From positions 2,720,887 through 2,784,886 of the forward strand of contig NZ_CP031310.1 of NCBI RefSeq assembly GCF_004799665.1: DNA of 64,000 nucleotides. Reading direction: 5' to 3'. The notes beneath the pieces were generated by a model. It was not told the DNA's origin, searched no databases, and saw only the letters and a list, made by a program, of their open reading frames with translations. Source of the stretch: Halapricum salinum. GTDB taxonomy: Archaea > Halobacteriota > Halobacteria > Halobacteriales > Haloarculaceae. Within the stretch, counting starts at the first letter, position 1. Each line of letters starts with the position of its first letter. Of the stretch, positions 8,134-15,971 are shown one piece after another. The translations under genes were made by a program, and so were the position numbers.

Positions 8134-8781
8134 ATGATTCCCCTGTTTCACGACTTCGAAGACGAGGTGGTCCTCGTCGTCGGCGGTGGTCCCGTGGGTG
8201 CTCGCAAGGCCCGTCGGTTCGGACGGGAAGCGAGTGTCGTCGTCTGCAGCGATGACTTCGGCGACCGGGACTTCGGCGACGCAGAGCGCGTCCGTACTGT
8301 CCTCGAACCAGCGGACGCCTCAGCGTGGCTCGACCGGATAGAGCCCGCGCTGGTCGTGGCGGCGACCGGCGACGAGGCGGTCGACGACGCCGTGGCTACG
8401 GCGGCTCGCGAGCGGGGAATGTTGGTCAATCGAGCCGACAAGCGCGGGGGGCGCGACGCCGGTAGCGTCGTCGTCCCGGCGACGATCAGAGAGGAGCCGG
8501 TCGTTGCGGCACTTTCGACGAGCGGCCGGAGTCCGGCCCTGAGCCGCTACTTGCGACAGCGACTCGAACCCGAACTCGCGAACGCGGGGGCGATGGCCGA
8601 ACTCACCGGGGAACTGCGACACGATCTGGAGGCCGCAGGTATCGGGCCGGAGCGACGACGGAAGGCGCTTCGAGCGGTTGTCAGGTCCCGTGAGGTTTGG
8701 ACAGCTTTAGATAGTGGCAGTTCCAAGGCACGCCAGAGAGCTACCGACGTGATCGACGAGATCGAAGGTGAGAACCCGTGA
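8134..8781 (+). CDS. Precorrin-2 dehydrogenase / sirohydrochlorin ferrochelatase-like protein
   Basis: NAD-dependent oxidation of precorrin-2 to sirohydrochlorin, on the route to siroheme and the archaeal heme pathway. The N-terminus carries the NAD-binding Rossmann motif V-V-G-G-G-P-V-G-A-R-K-A near residue 16. Next come the A-A-T-G-D segment near 75, V-N-R-A-D near 100 and the A-L-S-T-S-G-R-S-P-A-L-S-R block near 127, all typical of the CysG-N/MET8 family. The 215-residue length is normal. GTG 8131 directly precedes ATG 8134; I prefer ATG. Its TGA overlaps the GTG of hemA (GTGA at 8778-8781), so the two are translationally coupled. Confidence 0.92.
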   Translation: MIPLFHDFEDEVVLVVGGGPVGARKARRFGREASVVVCSDDFGDRDFGDAERVRTVLEPADASAWLDRIEPALVVAATGDEAVDDAVATAARERGMLVNRADKRGGRDAGSVVVPATIREEPVVAALSTSGRSPALSRYLRQRLEPELANAGAMAELTGELRHDLEAAGIGPERRRKALRAVVRSREVWTALDSGSSKARQRATDVIDEIEGENP

Positions 8782-10124
8782 CACGAGCACTGGGCGTCAT
8801 CTCTGGCGTCAGCGTCTCTCACGAGCACGCCAGCGTCCACGAGATCGAGGCCGTCGCGACCGAGAGCCAGCGCGAAGCAGTCGCCACCCTCCTGGCCGAG
8901 CCCGCCGTCGAGGAGGCGTTCGTCCTCCAGACGTGCAACCGCGCGGAGGCGTACGTCGTCACCGACGACCCGGCTGCCGGCCGCGACGTGTTGGCGTCCT
9001 ATCTCGGCGATGTCGAGTCCTCGACCGCCGAGCGGATGGACCACGAGGAGAGCCTGCGCCAGCTGATGCGGGTCGCGGCCGGCCTGGAGTCGCTGGTCAT
9101 CGGCGAGGACCAGATCATCGGGCAGGTCAGAGACGCCTACGAGGACGCCAGGAGCGTCGGCGGGATCGACGCCGTCCTCGAAAGTGCGGTCACGAAGGCG
9201 ATCCACGTCGGCGAGCGCGCGCGTTCGGAGACGCGCATCAACGACGGCGTCGTCTCGCTGGGCAGCGCCGCGGTGACGCTCGCCGAACGCGAACACGATC
9301 TCGACGGCGTGACGGCGCTGGTCGTCGGCGCTGGCGAGATGGCGACGCTGGCCGCGAAAGCGATCGACGCCCGGACCGACGTCGAGCGCTTGCTCGTGGC
9401 GAATCGGACGATTCCCCACGCCGAACACGTCGTCGAGTCGGTTTCGATCGAGGGCGCTGCAGTGGGACTAGACGCCCTTCCGGCGGCGGTCGAGGCGGCC
9501 AAGCTGGTCGTCGCTGCGACAGACAAACCCGGTCCTATCTTTGACGCCGAGGCCTTCGCCGACGCCGGCGAGACGGTCGTCGTCGATCTCGCCCAGCCAC
9601 GCGACGTCCCGGAAGCCGTCTCGACGTTCGAGTCGGTGACGCGATACGACATGGACGCCCTGGAGACGATCACCGACGAGACCCGAAGCGAGCGTCTCGA
9701 AGCCGCGACGGTCGTCGAGAAACGGATCGACGAGGCCTTCGAGGAGTTGCTCACCCAGTACAAGCGAAAGCGCGCCGACGAAGTCATCTCGGCGATGTAC
9801 GAGGGGGCCGAACGGCGGAAAGCGGCCGAACTGGAGACGGCGTTCGCGAAGCTCGACCTCGACGACGAGCAGCGAGAGATCGTCGAGTCGATGGCCGATT
9901 CGATCGTCAACCAGTTGCTCGCGCCGCCGACCAGCAGCCTCCGTGACGCCGCCGAAGACGACGATTGGTCGACGATCAACACGGCACTCCAGCTGTTCGA
10001 GCCTGACTTCGGGAGTGAGGCGACCGCGCCGCCGAATTTCGTCGGTGATCTCAGTCCTGACGATATTCCCGAAAGCGCCCGCGACCAGATCCCACCACGG
10101 ATCCGCGAACAACTCGACGACTGA
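8778..10124 (+). CDS. hemA: Glutamyl-tRNA reductase
   Basis: Reduces glutamyl-tRNA(Glu) to glutamate-1-semialdehyde, the first committed step of C5 tetrapyrrole synthesis. The 448-residue protein has the catalytic cysteine block L-Q-T-C-N-R-A-E (Cys53), the G-L-E-S-L-V-I-G-E-D-Q-I motif near 105, the NADPH-binding V-V-G-A-G-E-M near 190, and the C-terminal dimerisation helices. Start is GTG overlapping the TGA of the precorrin-2 dehydrogenase gene, an arrangement common in haloarchaea. Length is normal. Confidence 0.96.
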   Translation: MTRALGVISGVSVSHEHASVHEIEAVATESQREAVATLLAEPAVEEAFVLQTCNRAEAYVVTDDPAAGRDVLASYLGDVESSTAERMDHEESLRQLMRVAAGLESLVIGEDQIIGQVRDAYEDARSVGGIDAVLESAVTKAIHVGERARSETRINDGVVSLGSAAVTLAEREHDLDGVTALVVGAGEMATLAAKAIDARTDVERLLVANRTIPHAEHVVESVSIEGAAVGLDALPAAVEAAKLVVAATDKPGPIFDAEAFADAGETVVVDLAQPRDVPEAVSTFESVTRYDMDALETITDETRSERLEAATVVEKRIDEAFEELLTQYKRKRADEVISAMYEGAERRKAAELETAFAKLDLDDEQREIVESMADSIVNQLLAPPTSSLRDAAEDDDWSTINTALQLFEPDFGSEATAPPNFVGDLSPDDIPESARDQIPPRIREQLDD

Positions 10125-10164
10125 CGCTGATCATCCGAATGCTCCGAGAAACGTCGCTGTGTCT

Positions 10165-10341
10165 TCAGGCCTGACCAGTGCTGGCTTCGTAGGCGGCCCC
10201 CAGCCGCTCGATGAGTCGGTGGATCGGCAGCGGAATACCTGCCCGACGCGCGACGAGCGCGATCGGGAGTAGCGCGATGCCGACCAGGACGGTCAACTGG
10301 TACAGTGCGAACAGGGCGATCCGGGACAGACGTGATTCCAT
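10165..10341 (-). CDS. 58-residue small membrane protein convergent with hemA
   Basis: A short minus-strand frame starts at ATG 10341 and stops at TGA 10165. It encodes an amphipathic N-terminus, one hydrophobic helix (I-A-L-F-A-L-Y-Q-L-T-V-L-V-G-I-A-L) and a basic membrane-proximal segment (A-R-R-A-G-I-P-L-P-I), ending in A-Y-E-A-S-T. The hydrophobic-basic-amphipathic pattern and third-codon G/C bias argue for a real gene. I recall similar tiny proteins next to hemA in other haloarchaea, but function is unknown. Confidence 0.6.
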   Translation of the reverse strand: MESRLSRIALFALYQLTVLVGIALLPIALVARRAGIPLPIHRLIERLGAAYEASTGQA

Positions 10342-10651
10342 CGGTCTGTGTCCTCAGTTGAGGGTGGAGTAGTTTCGGTACATAAGCTTTCCCATAACGA
10401 AAGGGACAGTTGTGATAGATTGTGTAGGTTCGTGGCGGTCACGTCTTGCGATTAAAGTTGATTTGAATTGTTCCCAACTCGGTGTGAGTTCGGGCGAGTC
10501 GTGCGGTAATGGAGCCGTTGGCGACACGCGAGGTAGCCATAAGTTATAGCCATTATTGGGGTGACGTGCGCGAGGTCGAATAGCCGAGAATCGAGGGGGT
10601 CGGCAAGCCGAATCATAAAACACCAAGAGGCTCGCGTTCGGAGGGAGTGAT
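10342..10651. other. 310-bp intergenic region, mixed composition
   Basis: This stretch lies between two divergently transcribed genes. It is less G+C-rich than its surroundings and contains several A/T-rich boxes (for example cataagc near 10381 and cataaaac near 10614, the latter about 35 nt ahead of the DUF555 ATG). A minus-strand open frame across it has no coding features. I see no RNA gene here. Confidence 0.5.
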
Positions 10652-11020
10652 ATGAACTACCTCGTCGTGATGGAAGCAGCCTGGTTGGTTCGAGATGTCG
10701 AAGACATCGACGACGCGATCGGCGTGGCCGTCAGCGAAGCCGGCAAACGGCTCAACGATCAGGACATGGACTACGTCGAAGTCGAAGTCGGCGCGACGGG
10801 CTGTCCGGCCTGTGGTGAACCGTTCGACTCGGCGTTCATCGCCGCCGACACCGCACTCGTGGGCCTGGTTCTGGAGATGAAGGTCTTCAACGCCGAGAGC
10901 ACCGAACACGCCCAGCGGATCGCAAAGAGCGAGGTCGGCGGTGCCCTCCGTGACGTCCCCCTGAAAGTGATCGAGACCGTCGAATTCGAGGACGAAGAGA
11001 GCGAGGAAGCGAGTAACTGA
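10652..11020 (+). CDS. DUF555 / UPF0212 family protein
   Basis: A 122-residue protein matching the archaeal UPF0212 (DUF555) family: N-terminal [16 protein letters not shown], then a C-P-A-C knuckle (G-C-P-A-C-G-E-P-F) near residue 52 and the conserved [17 protein letters not shown]. Methanogen homologues are widespread but uncharacterised. The two-cysteine knuckle could bind metal. An acidic C-terminal tail is typical for halophiles. Confidence 0.88.
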   Translation: MNYLVVMEAAWLVRDVEDIDDAIGVAVSEAGKRLNDQDMDYVEVEVGATGCPACGEPFDSAFIAADTALVGLVLEMKVFNAESTEHAQRIAKSEVGGALRDVPLKVIETVEFEDEESEEASN

Positions 11021-11074
11021 TCGTTCGGGCCGGCTGCCGGTACTTTTTTGTATTACCCTCGGTTATCAGGTAGT

Positions 11075-11617
11075 ATGAAACTGCCCACCCCCGAGGACTT
11101 ACGCGAGCGCCGGAAGGAGCTCGAATTGACCCAGAGTGAGCTTGCCGACCGGGCGGACGTCTCTCAGCCGTTGATCGCTCGGATCGAGGGTGGCGACGTC
11201 GATCCGCGCCTGTCGACTCTTCGGCGGATCGTCAACGCCCTGGAGGAAGCCGAGGGCAGTATCCTGCGGGCCGCAGATCTGATGAACACCGACGTCGTCA
11301 GCGTCGCCCCAGACGACTCTGTCCACAACGCGAAAGAAGTCATGGATGGAAAAGGCTACTCACAGGTCCCAGTGATCCGCGACGGGTCACCGATCGGGTT
11401 GATCGGCAACACGGACATCCGCCAGCGCGACGAAGAGAACGTCGGCGAACTACCCGTTGCGCAAGTCATGCACGAGTCGATCGCACAGGTCGAACCGGAC
11501 GCGACTGTCGACGAGGTCGATACCTACCTAGACCACAAGGCCGCGGTACTGGTCGTCGAGTCAGGCCAGACGATCGGTATCATCACCGACGCCGACATCG
11601 CTGCGCACGTCAGTTAA
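11075..11617 (+). CDS. HTH (XRE-type) plus tandem CBS-domain regulator
   Basis: The 180-residue protein starts with an XRE/Cro-type helix-turn-helix: L-T-Q-S-E-L-A-D-R-A-D-V-S-Q-P-L-I-A-R-I at residues ~18-37. Two CBS domains follow (V-S-V-A-P-D-D-S-V near 75-120 and V-E-P-D-A-T-V-D-E near 135-178). CBS pairs usually bind adenosine nucleotides, so this looks like an energy- or nucleotide-sensing transcription regulator conserved across archaea. ATG 11075 follows a T-rich/TATA-like box (ttttttgtatta, about 11044-11055) by roughly 20 nt, which suggests a leaderless transcript and supports this start. Confidence 0.9.
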   Translation: MKLPTPEDLRERRKELELTQSELADRADVSQPLIARIEGGDVDPRLSTLRRIVNALEEAEGSILRAADLMNTDVVSVAPDDSVHNAKEVMDGKGYSQVPVIRDGSPIGLIGNTDIRQRDEENVGELPVAQVMHESIAQVEPDATVDEVDTYLDHKAAVLVVESGQTIGIITDADIAAHVS

Positions 11618-11683
11618 TCTCGCTACTGGATTCGAGACCCTTCTCGCCGTAACACCCTTGGTAATTGACAACGTGGGTCACTC

Positions 11684-12691
11684 ATGGACGCGATCGTACT
11701 CGCAGGCGGGTTCGCAACGCGACTCTGGCCGATCACGCGGAACCGACCGAAGATGTTCCTCCCGATCGGCGACACGCTGGTCATCGATCGAATCTTCCGA
11801 GAACTGGAGGCAGACGATCGGATCGACGACGTCTACGTCTCGACGAACCAGGAGTTCGCCGAGGAGTTCCAGGACCACATCGACGAGAGCCGCTTCGAGA
11901 AGCCGCGGCTGTCAGTCGAGGACGCGCGCGAGGAGGGCGAGAAGTTCGGTGTCATCGGGGCACTGGCCGAACTCGTCGAACGCGAAGGTCTCGACAGCGA
12001 CACGCTCGTCATCGCCGGCGACAACCTCATCAGTTTCCCGTTGTCGGACTTCATCGACGAGTTCGTCGACAACGACGCGACGACGCTTGCCGCCTACGAC
12101 GTCGGCGACATCGAGCTCGCGACCCAGTACGGCGTCATCGCCGTCGACGGCGACCGCGTCACTGACTTTCAGGAGAAGCCGGACGATCCGCCGAGCACGC
12201 TCGTCTCGATCGCCTGCTACGCCTTCCCTGCCGAGACGGTCGCGCTGATGCCGACCTACCTCGAAGGCGACAACAATCCGGACGAGCCCGGCTGGTTCAT
12301 CCAGTGGCTCGTCGAGCGCGAACCTGTGTACGCCTACCCCTTCTTCGATCAGTGGTTCGACATCGGAACCCCGGAGAGCTATCTCGACGCCGTCGCCTGG
12401 TATCTCGACGGCGGGACGTTGATCCACCCCGACGCCACGATCAGAAACTCCGATATCGGAAAGAACGTCCACGTCATGGCTGGGGCGAAGATCACCAACT
12501 CGATGATCGAAAACTCGGTCATCTTCGAGGACGTGCACCTCGACTCCTGTCAGATCACGTCCTCGATCATCGATCAGGAGACGATTCTCGAAGACGTCAG
12601 CCTCTCACACGCTCAGATCGGCGCGTACACGTCGCTCACCCAGGAGCGACCGCCTGCCTGGGAGTGGGAGCGCTATCGCGATTCGGAGTGA
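11684..12691 (+). CDS. Sugar-phosphate nucleotidyltransferase (NDP-sugar synthase type)
   Basis: The 335-residue protein has the nucleotidyltransferase signature A-I-V-L-A-G-G-F-A-T-R-L-W-P-I-T at residues 3-18 with K-M-F-L-P-I-G. The metal-binding G-D-N block is at ~109-111 (V-I-A-G-D-N-L) and F-D-I-G-T-P-E-S-Y is near 223. A left-handed beta-helix of hexapeptide-like repeats follows (I-H-P-D-A-T-I, I-G-K-N-V-H-V, S-M-I-E-N-S-V). It would form an NDP-sugar such as dTDP- or UDP-glucose from the sugar-1-phosphate for glycan synthesis; exact specificity cannot be read from sequence. Length is typical of the family. Confidence 0.88.
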   Translation: MDAIVLAGGFATRLWPITRNRPKMFLPIGDTLVIDRIFRELEADDRIDDVYVSTNQEFAEEFQDHIDESRFEKPRLSVEDAREEGEKFGVIGALAELVEREGLDSDTLVIAGDNLISFPLSDFIDEFVDNDATTLAAYDVGDIELATQYGVIAVDGDRVTDFQEKPDDPPSTLVSIACYAFPAETVALMPTYLEGDNNPDEPGWFIQWLVEREPVYAYPFFDQWFDIGTPESYLDAVAWYLDGGTLIHPDATIRNSDIGKNVHVMAGAKITNSMIENSVIFEDVHLDSCQITSSIIDQETILEDVSLSHAQIGAYTSLTQERPPAWEWERYRDSE

Positions 12692-12748
12692 GTCGTCACT
12701 CTATTTTCCCACAACAGTCACATTCGTGCCCGTTGTACTGGCGACAGG

Positions 12749-14110
12749 ATGAGCGAGCTGGAATCCAGGTCAGTGCTGGTCGTCTCCGAGAGCTCGCTTT
12801 CGGTCGACGATCTGGATGCCAGCGACGGGACCGTCTCTGTGACGGTGCTGACCGGGCCAACCGAGGTCTTCGAGAAGCTAACTCGGTCCGCCTACGACTG
12901 TCTGGTCTTGCCCGCGCGGGTGCACGACCGCTCGGCGGTCGAGCTCGCCTACGGTATCAGGTCACTGTTTCCCGAATTGCCGATCGTCGTCGCGGGCTCC
13001 GATCCCGACTCGGTCGCGCCGCGCTCGGACATCACCGTCGTTGCGGCTGACTCGGTGCTCGAGGACGCGGTCGCTGGGGCTGTCGCGGATCGACTCGAGG
13101 GCGATCCACCGGCTGTAGCCGGTCGCCCGCCGTCTCCGATGGAGACGCTGTTGCTCTCGATATTCACCGAGATGCCACATCACTTCTACGCCAAGGACAC
13201 CGAGGCCCGACACGTCCTGATGGGGCGGGGATTCAACGAGCCGACCGACCGGATCGGGCTGACTGACGTCGAGGTCGGTGAACTCCAGGACGACCACGGA
13301 AAAGCCGCCCTGCAGGACGAACTGGACGTCATCGAGGGCCGGACCGACCGGATCGAGGTCGAGGAGTTCCTGGATCTGAGCGCCGAATACGTCGAGACAG
13401 TGAAGGTCCCCTGGCGGGACTCCACCGGCGATATCGCCGGGATTGTCGGACTCACTCAGGACATTACCGAGCGGAAAGAGCGCGAGCACGCTTTCCAGCG
13501 CCAGTACGAGCGGCTGGTCAAGACCGCGCTGGTCGCCGCCCACGAGTTCCGCAACGAACTCCAGATCGCCCACGGCAGAGTCGAACGTCTCGAGGCCGGC
13601 ACAGACGAAACCGCGGCGATCGTCGATTCGCTGGATCGGCTCGAATCGATCGTCGACACCGTCGTCGACCTCTCGACGACGGACTCGCGGCTCGCCGAAC
13701 AGAAGCCCGTCTGGCTCTCGCGGCTCTGCCGTGAGATCTGGGACGCCCTCACCGAAGGCGATGCAACCCTACAGATCGACTCTGACGCCCGAGTCGTCGC
13801 CGATCAGGAGTCGGCGAGTCTCCTGTTGCAGAACCTCTTTGAGAACGCTATCGAACACGCCGGTCCCGACGTGACGATCACTGTCGGCGCGACCGACGAC
13901 GGCTTTTTCGTCGCTGACGACGGCCCCGGAATCGACGCCGACTCCCCCGACCGCGTCTTCGACGCCGGCTACACGACCGACGAGGAGAACACCGGTCTCG
14001 GGCTGTACGTCGTCCAGATGGTCGCCGACGACCACGACTGGACGGTCTCGGTCTCGGCGGGTCCCGACGGCGGGGCTCGGTTCGACATCGGGAACGTGGA
14101 TCTGCACTAG
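12749..14110 (+). CDS. PAS-domain sensor histidine kinase
   Basis: A 453-residue cytoplasmic kinase without membrane helices. Residues ~1-110 form a receiver-like or degenerate N-terminal domain (V-L-V-V-S-E-S..., E-L-P-I-V-V-A-G-S-D) in which the acidic phospho-acceptor pocket is not obvious. Residues ~130-250 form a PAS/PAC domain ending G-I-V-G-L-T-Q-D-I-T-E-R-K. The H-box is A-A-H-E-F-R-N-E-L-Q (~265). The ATPase domain shows the N box (L-F-E-N-A-I-E-H-A), G1 (D-D-G-P-G-I-D) and G2 (G-L-G-L-Y-V-V). No partner regulator is adjacent. Its 3' end abuts a palindromic intergenic element. Confidence 0.9.
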   Translation: MSELESRSVLVVSESSLSVDDLDASDGTVSVTVLTGPTEVFEKLTRSAYDCLVLPARVHDRSAVELAYGIRSLFPELPIVVAGSDPDSVAPRSDITVVAADSVLEDAVAGAVADRLEGDPPAVAGRPPSPMETLLLSIFTEMPHHFYAKDTEARHVLMGRGFNEPTDRIGLTDVEVGELQDDHGKAALQDELDVIEGRTDRIEVEEFLDLSAEYVETVKVPWRDSTGDIAGIVGLTQDITERKEREHAFQRQYERLVKTALVAAHEFRNELQIAHGRVERLEAGTDETAAIVDSLDRLESIVDTVVDLSTTDSRLAEQKPVWLSRLCREIWDALTEGDATLQIDSDARVVADQESASLLLQNLFENAIEHAGPDVTITVGATDDGFFVADDGPGIDADSPDRVFDAGYTTDEENTGLGLYVVQMVADDHDWTVSVSAGPDGGARFDIGNVDLH

Positions 14111-14116
14111 GCACTA

Positions 14117-14340
14117 CCACTTTTTGTGCCGTCGGGTCTCGCACGCGAGCCCAGAGGCTCGCGGCGGACCGCTCCGGCACAAAAACGTGGGGAAAAAGGC
14201 CGCTCGCGCTCGGTAGAGCGCTCACGGCTCGCTCCGCTCACCGTTCGCAATCGAGACCCGACCTTCGGTCGCGTCTCGCACCGCTCGCGGGGAAACAGCG
14301 CTCGCGGGGAAACAGCGCTCGCGAAGCTCGCGCCGTCTGC
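14117..14340. repeat. Intergenic palindromic element A (dispersed family)
   Basis: Begins seven bases after the kinase stop with CCACTTTTT. A strong inverted repeat pairs CACTTTTTGTGCC (14118-14130) with GGCACAAAAACGTG (14176-14189), and the motif acgtggggaaaaag follows directly. The segment ctcgcggggaaacagcg occurs twice in tandem (14284-14317). The right end (ggaaacagcgctcgcg...gcgccgt) resembles the right ends of elements B and C. No coding potential is convincing. Confidence 0.75.
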
Positions 14341-14503
14341 TGAGGGCCATCGCCACTGCCACTGCACCGCCACCGCCACCGCGCCGCCACACTCCTCCCC
14401 AGCCGATTGCGCTCCTCGCTCACTCTGCTCGCTCCGGTGCTCATCCCTCGCGCAGTGTCGTCTCGCGGCCTCGCCTTGCTCGGGACGCTCGAACAGCGCG
14501 CGC
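14341..14503. other. G+C-rich, pyrimidine-biased intergenic stretch
   Basis: Between element A and the small membrane gene lies a C-rich strand with short cgccac-type iterations (about 14350-14395) and many gctc/cgct words. It shares an 11-base word (gggccatcgcc) with the 3' end of the following minus-strand gene. I see no gene or RNA in it. Confidence 0.45.
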
Positions 14504-14686
14504 CTACTCCTGGGCCATCGCCCATCCGATGAACCACTCGAACCCGGCGAAGGCGACTCCGAAGAACACGACGAAGGTGATCCACCGCAGGAGGTGAAAG
14601 CTGCCCGTGAACGCGAGGCTGACGAAGATGTACGCCAGCGACGCGGCGACGAATCCAGCCACGTAGAGATCCCGGCGCGTACTCAT
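14504..14686 (-). CDS. 60-residue two-helix membrane protein
   Basis: A minus-strand frame from ATG 14686 encodes M-S-T-R-R-D-L-Y-V-A-G-F followed by two hydrophobic helices (about residues 7-27 and 34-54) joined by a short basic turn. This is an inner-membrane hairpin with a positive-inside N-terminus. A longer frame upstream lacks coding character, so I take this start. Function unknown. It is flanked on both sides by palindromic elements. Confidence 0.6.
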   Translation of the reverse strand: MSTRRDLYVAGFVAASLAYIFVSLAFTGSFHLLRWITFVVFFGVAFAGFEWFIGWAMAQE

Positions 14687-14731
14687 AGCGAGGCTGTCGT
14701 CCGGCACGTCCTTAGTAGTCAGGGGCCTACT

Positions 14732-14950
14732 CCAGTTCCAGCCCACCACTTTTTCCTCCTCGGTGCGCTCACTGGCTCGCGGTTGCACCGCTCGCCGTCT
14801 GGAGACGCTCCCCCTGGTCGTGTCTCCCGCCGCTCGCGCACCACTCGTCGCAAAAACATGGGGAAAAAGACCTGCTGGATCCTTTCAGTCGCCAGCAGCG
14901 AAACGACGCTCACACCGTTCGCGCCGTATGCTCACACCAGTTCCAGCCCA
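14732..14950. repeat. Palindromic element B flanked by a direct repeat of the purM 3' end
   Basis: The 14-bp sequence ccagttccagccca occurs at 14732-14745 and 14937-14950. The right copy is the end of purM (G-L-E-L-V, TGA). The left copy would read G-L-E-L-E followed by TAG in the same frame, an alternative gene end. Between them lies an element starting CCACTTTTTCC (14746), carrying gcaaaaacatggggaaaaag (about 14850-14869) and ending gcgaaacgacgctcac...gcgccgta (about 14927). The start, middle and end words match elements A and C. Confidence 0.75.
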
Positions 14951-15909
14951 CGCACCGCCACGCACTCTTCGCCTTCTTGAACTGTGCCGATGATCTGCGC
15001 GTCCTCGCTGTCTTCGACGACAGCCTCGGCGTCGTCCTCCTCCAGAGCGGCCACGAACCCGGTGCCCATGTTAAAGGTGCGGTGCATCTCCTCTTCGTCG
15101 ACGTTGCCCTCCTGCTGGACGAACTCGAAGACGGCCTGGGCGTCGAAGGGGGCCGTGATCTCGTAGCGGAAGGGGCCCATCCGGGTCAGGTTGGTCCAGC
15201 CGCCGCCGGTCACGTGGGCTGCGGCGTTGGCGTTGTGCTCACGGAGGGGATCGAGCACCTCGCTGTAGATTCGCGTCGGCGTGAGCAGTTCCTCGGCGAT
15301 GGTCTTCTCGGGGTTCGGCGGGAAGGCGTCGGTGTAGTCGTGCTCGCGGGTGACGGCCTCGCGGGCGAGCGTCAGTCCGTTCGAGTGGATCCCCGAGGAG
15401 GGCCAGCCGACGATGGCGTCTCCCACCTGTGCTTCACCCGGGAAGATAGCGTCTTTGGGCGCGAGTCCGGCGCACGTCCCCGCGATATCGAGTCCTTTGA
15501 TCACGTCGGGCATGACTGCGGTCTCGCCACCCACGAGGGAGACGCCGGCGCGTTTTGCCCCCTCGCGCAGGCCCGCGCCGATTGCCTCGCTGGTCTCTTC
15601 GTCGGGAATCTCGACGGCGAGGTAGTCGACGAACGCCACGGGTTCGACCCCGGCGGCGATCAGATCGTTGGCGTTCATCGCCATGCAGTCGATCCCGATG
15701 GTCGAGTAGTCGTCGATGGCTTCGGCGACCAGGAGTTTCGTCCCGACGCCGTCCGTGGCGAGTGCGAGATACTGGTCGCCGATGTCGACCAGTCCGGCGT
15801 AGTCGCCCTCGAACTCCCCGGCTGCGCCGATGAGTGCCTTCGTCGCGGCCTCGCTGGCCTCGATGTCCACGCCCGCCTCGGCGTAGGTGAGATCGTCGTC
15901 GTCGCTCAT
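14932..15909 (-). CDS. purM: Phosphoribosylformylglycinamidine cyclo-ligase (AIR synthase)
   Basis: ATP-dependent ring closure of FGAM to AIR in purine synthesis. The 325-residue protein shows the PurM landmarks: L-T-Y-A-E-A-G-V-D near the N-terminus, L-A-L-A-T-D-G-V-G-T-K-L near 48, A-M-N-A-N-D-L near 78, S-L-V-G-G-E-T-A-V-M near 120, and A-A-A-H-V-T-G-G-G near 230. ATG 15909 begins at the conserved N-terminus; the longer frame upstream is a shadow of the PfkB gene. The last five residues (G-L-E-L-V) appear displaced by element B, which carries a second copy of the gene end. Confidence 0.95.
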   Translation of the reverse strand: MSDDDDLTYAEAGVDIEASEAATKALIGAAGEFEGDYAGLVDIGDQYLALATDGVGTKLLVAEAIDDYSTIGIDCMAMNANDLIAAGVEPVAFVDYLAVEIPDEETSEAIGAGLREGAKRAGVSLVGGETAVMPDVIKGLDIAGTCAGLAPKDAIFPGEAQVGDAIVGWPSSGIHSNGLTLAREAVTREHDYTDAFPPNPEKTIAEELLTPTRIYSEVLDPLREHNANAAAHVTGGGWTNLTRMGPFRYEITAPFDAQAVFEFVQQEGNVDEEEMHRTFNMGTGFVAALEEDDAEAVVEDSEDAQIIGTVQEGEECVAVRGLELV

Positions 15910-15971
15910 ACCCGGACAACTGCGTGGTCCGGCCAAAAGGTCTCCGATCGCTCGTCGTCCGGCCAGTCTCC

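Noticed and set aside
10354-10626. 90-residue minus-strand ORF in the hemA-DUF555 gap
   Set aside because: Composition is not halophile-like (few acidic residues, many Pro/Arg/Ser) and no start signal or domain is seen.
14341-14503. Duplication of the 3' end of the small membrane gene (gggccatcgcc at both sides)
   Set aside because: Only 11 bases match and the left copy has no in-frame stop, unlike the purM and nuoI cases; chance cannot be excluded.
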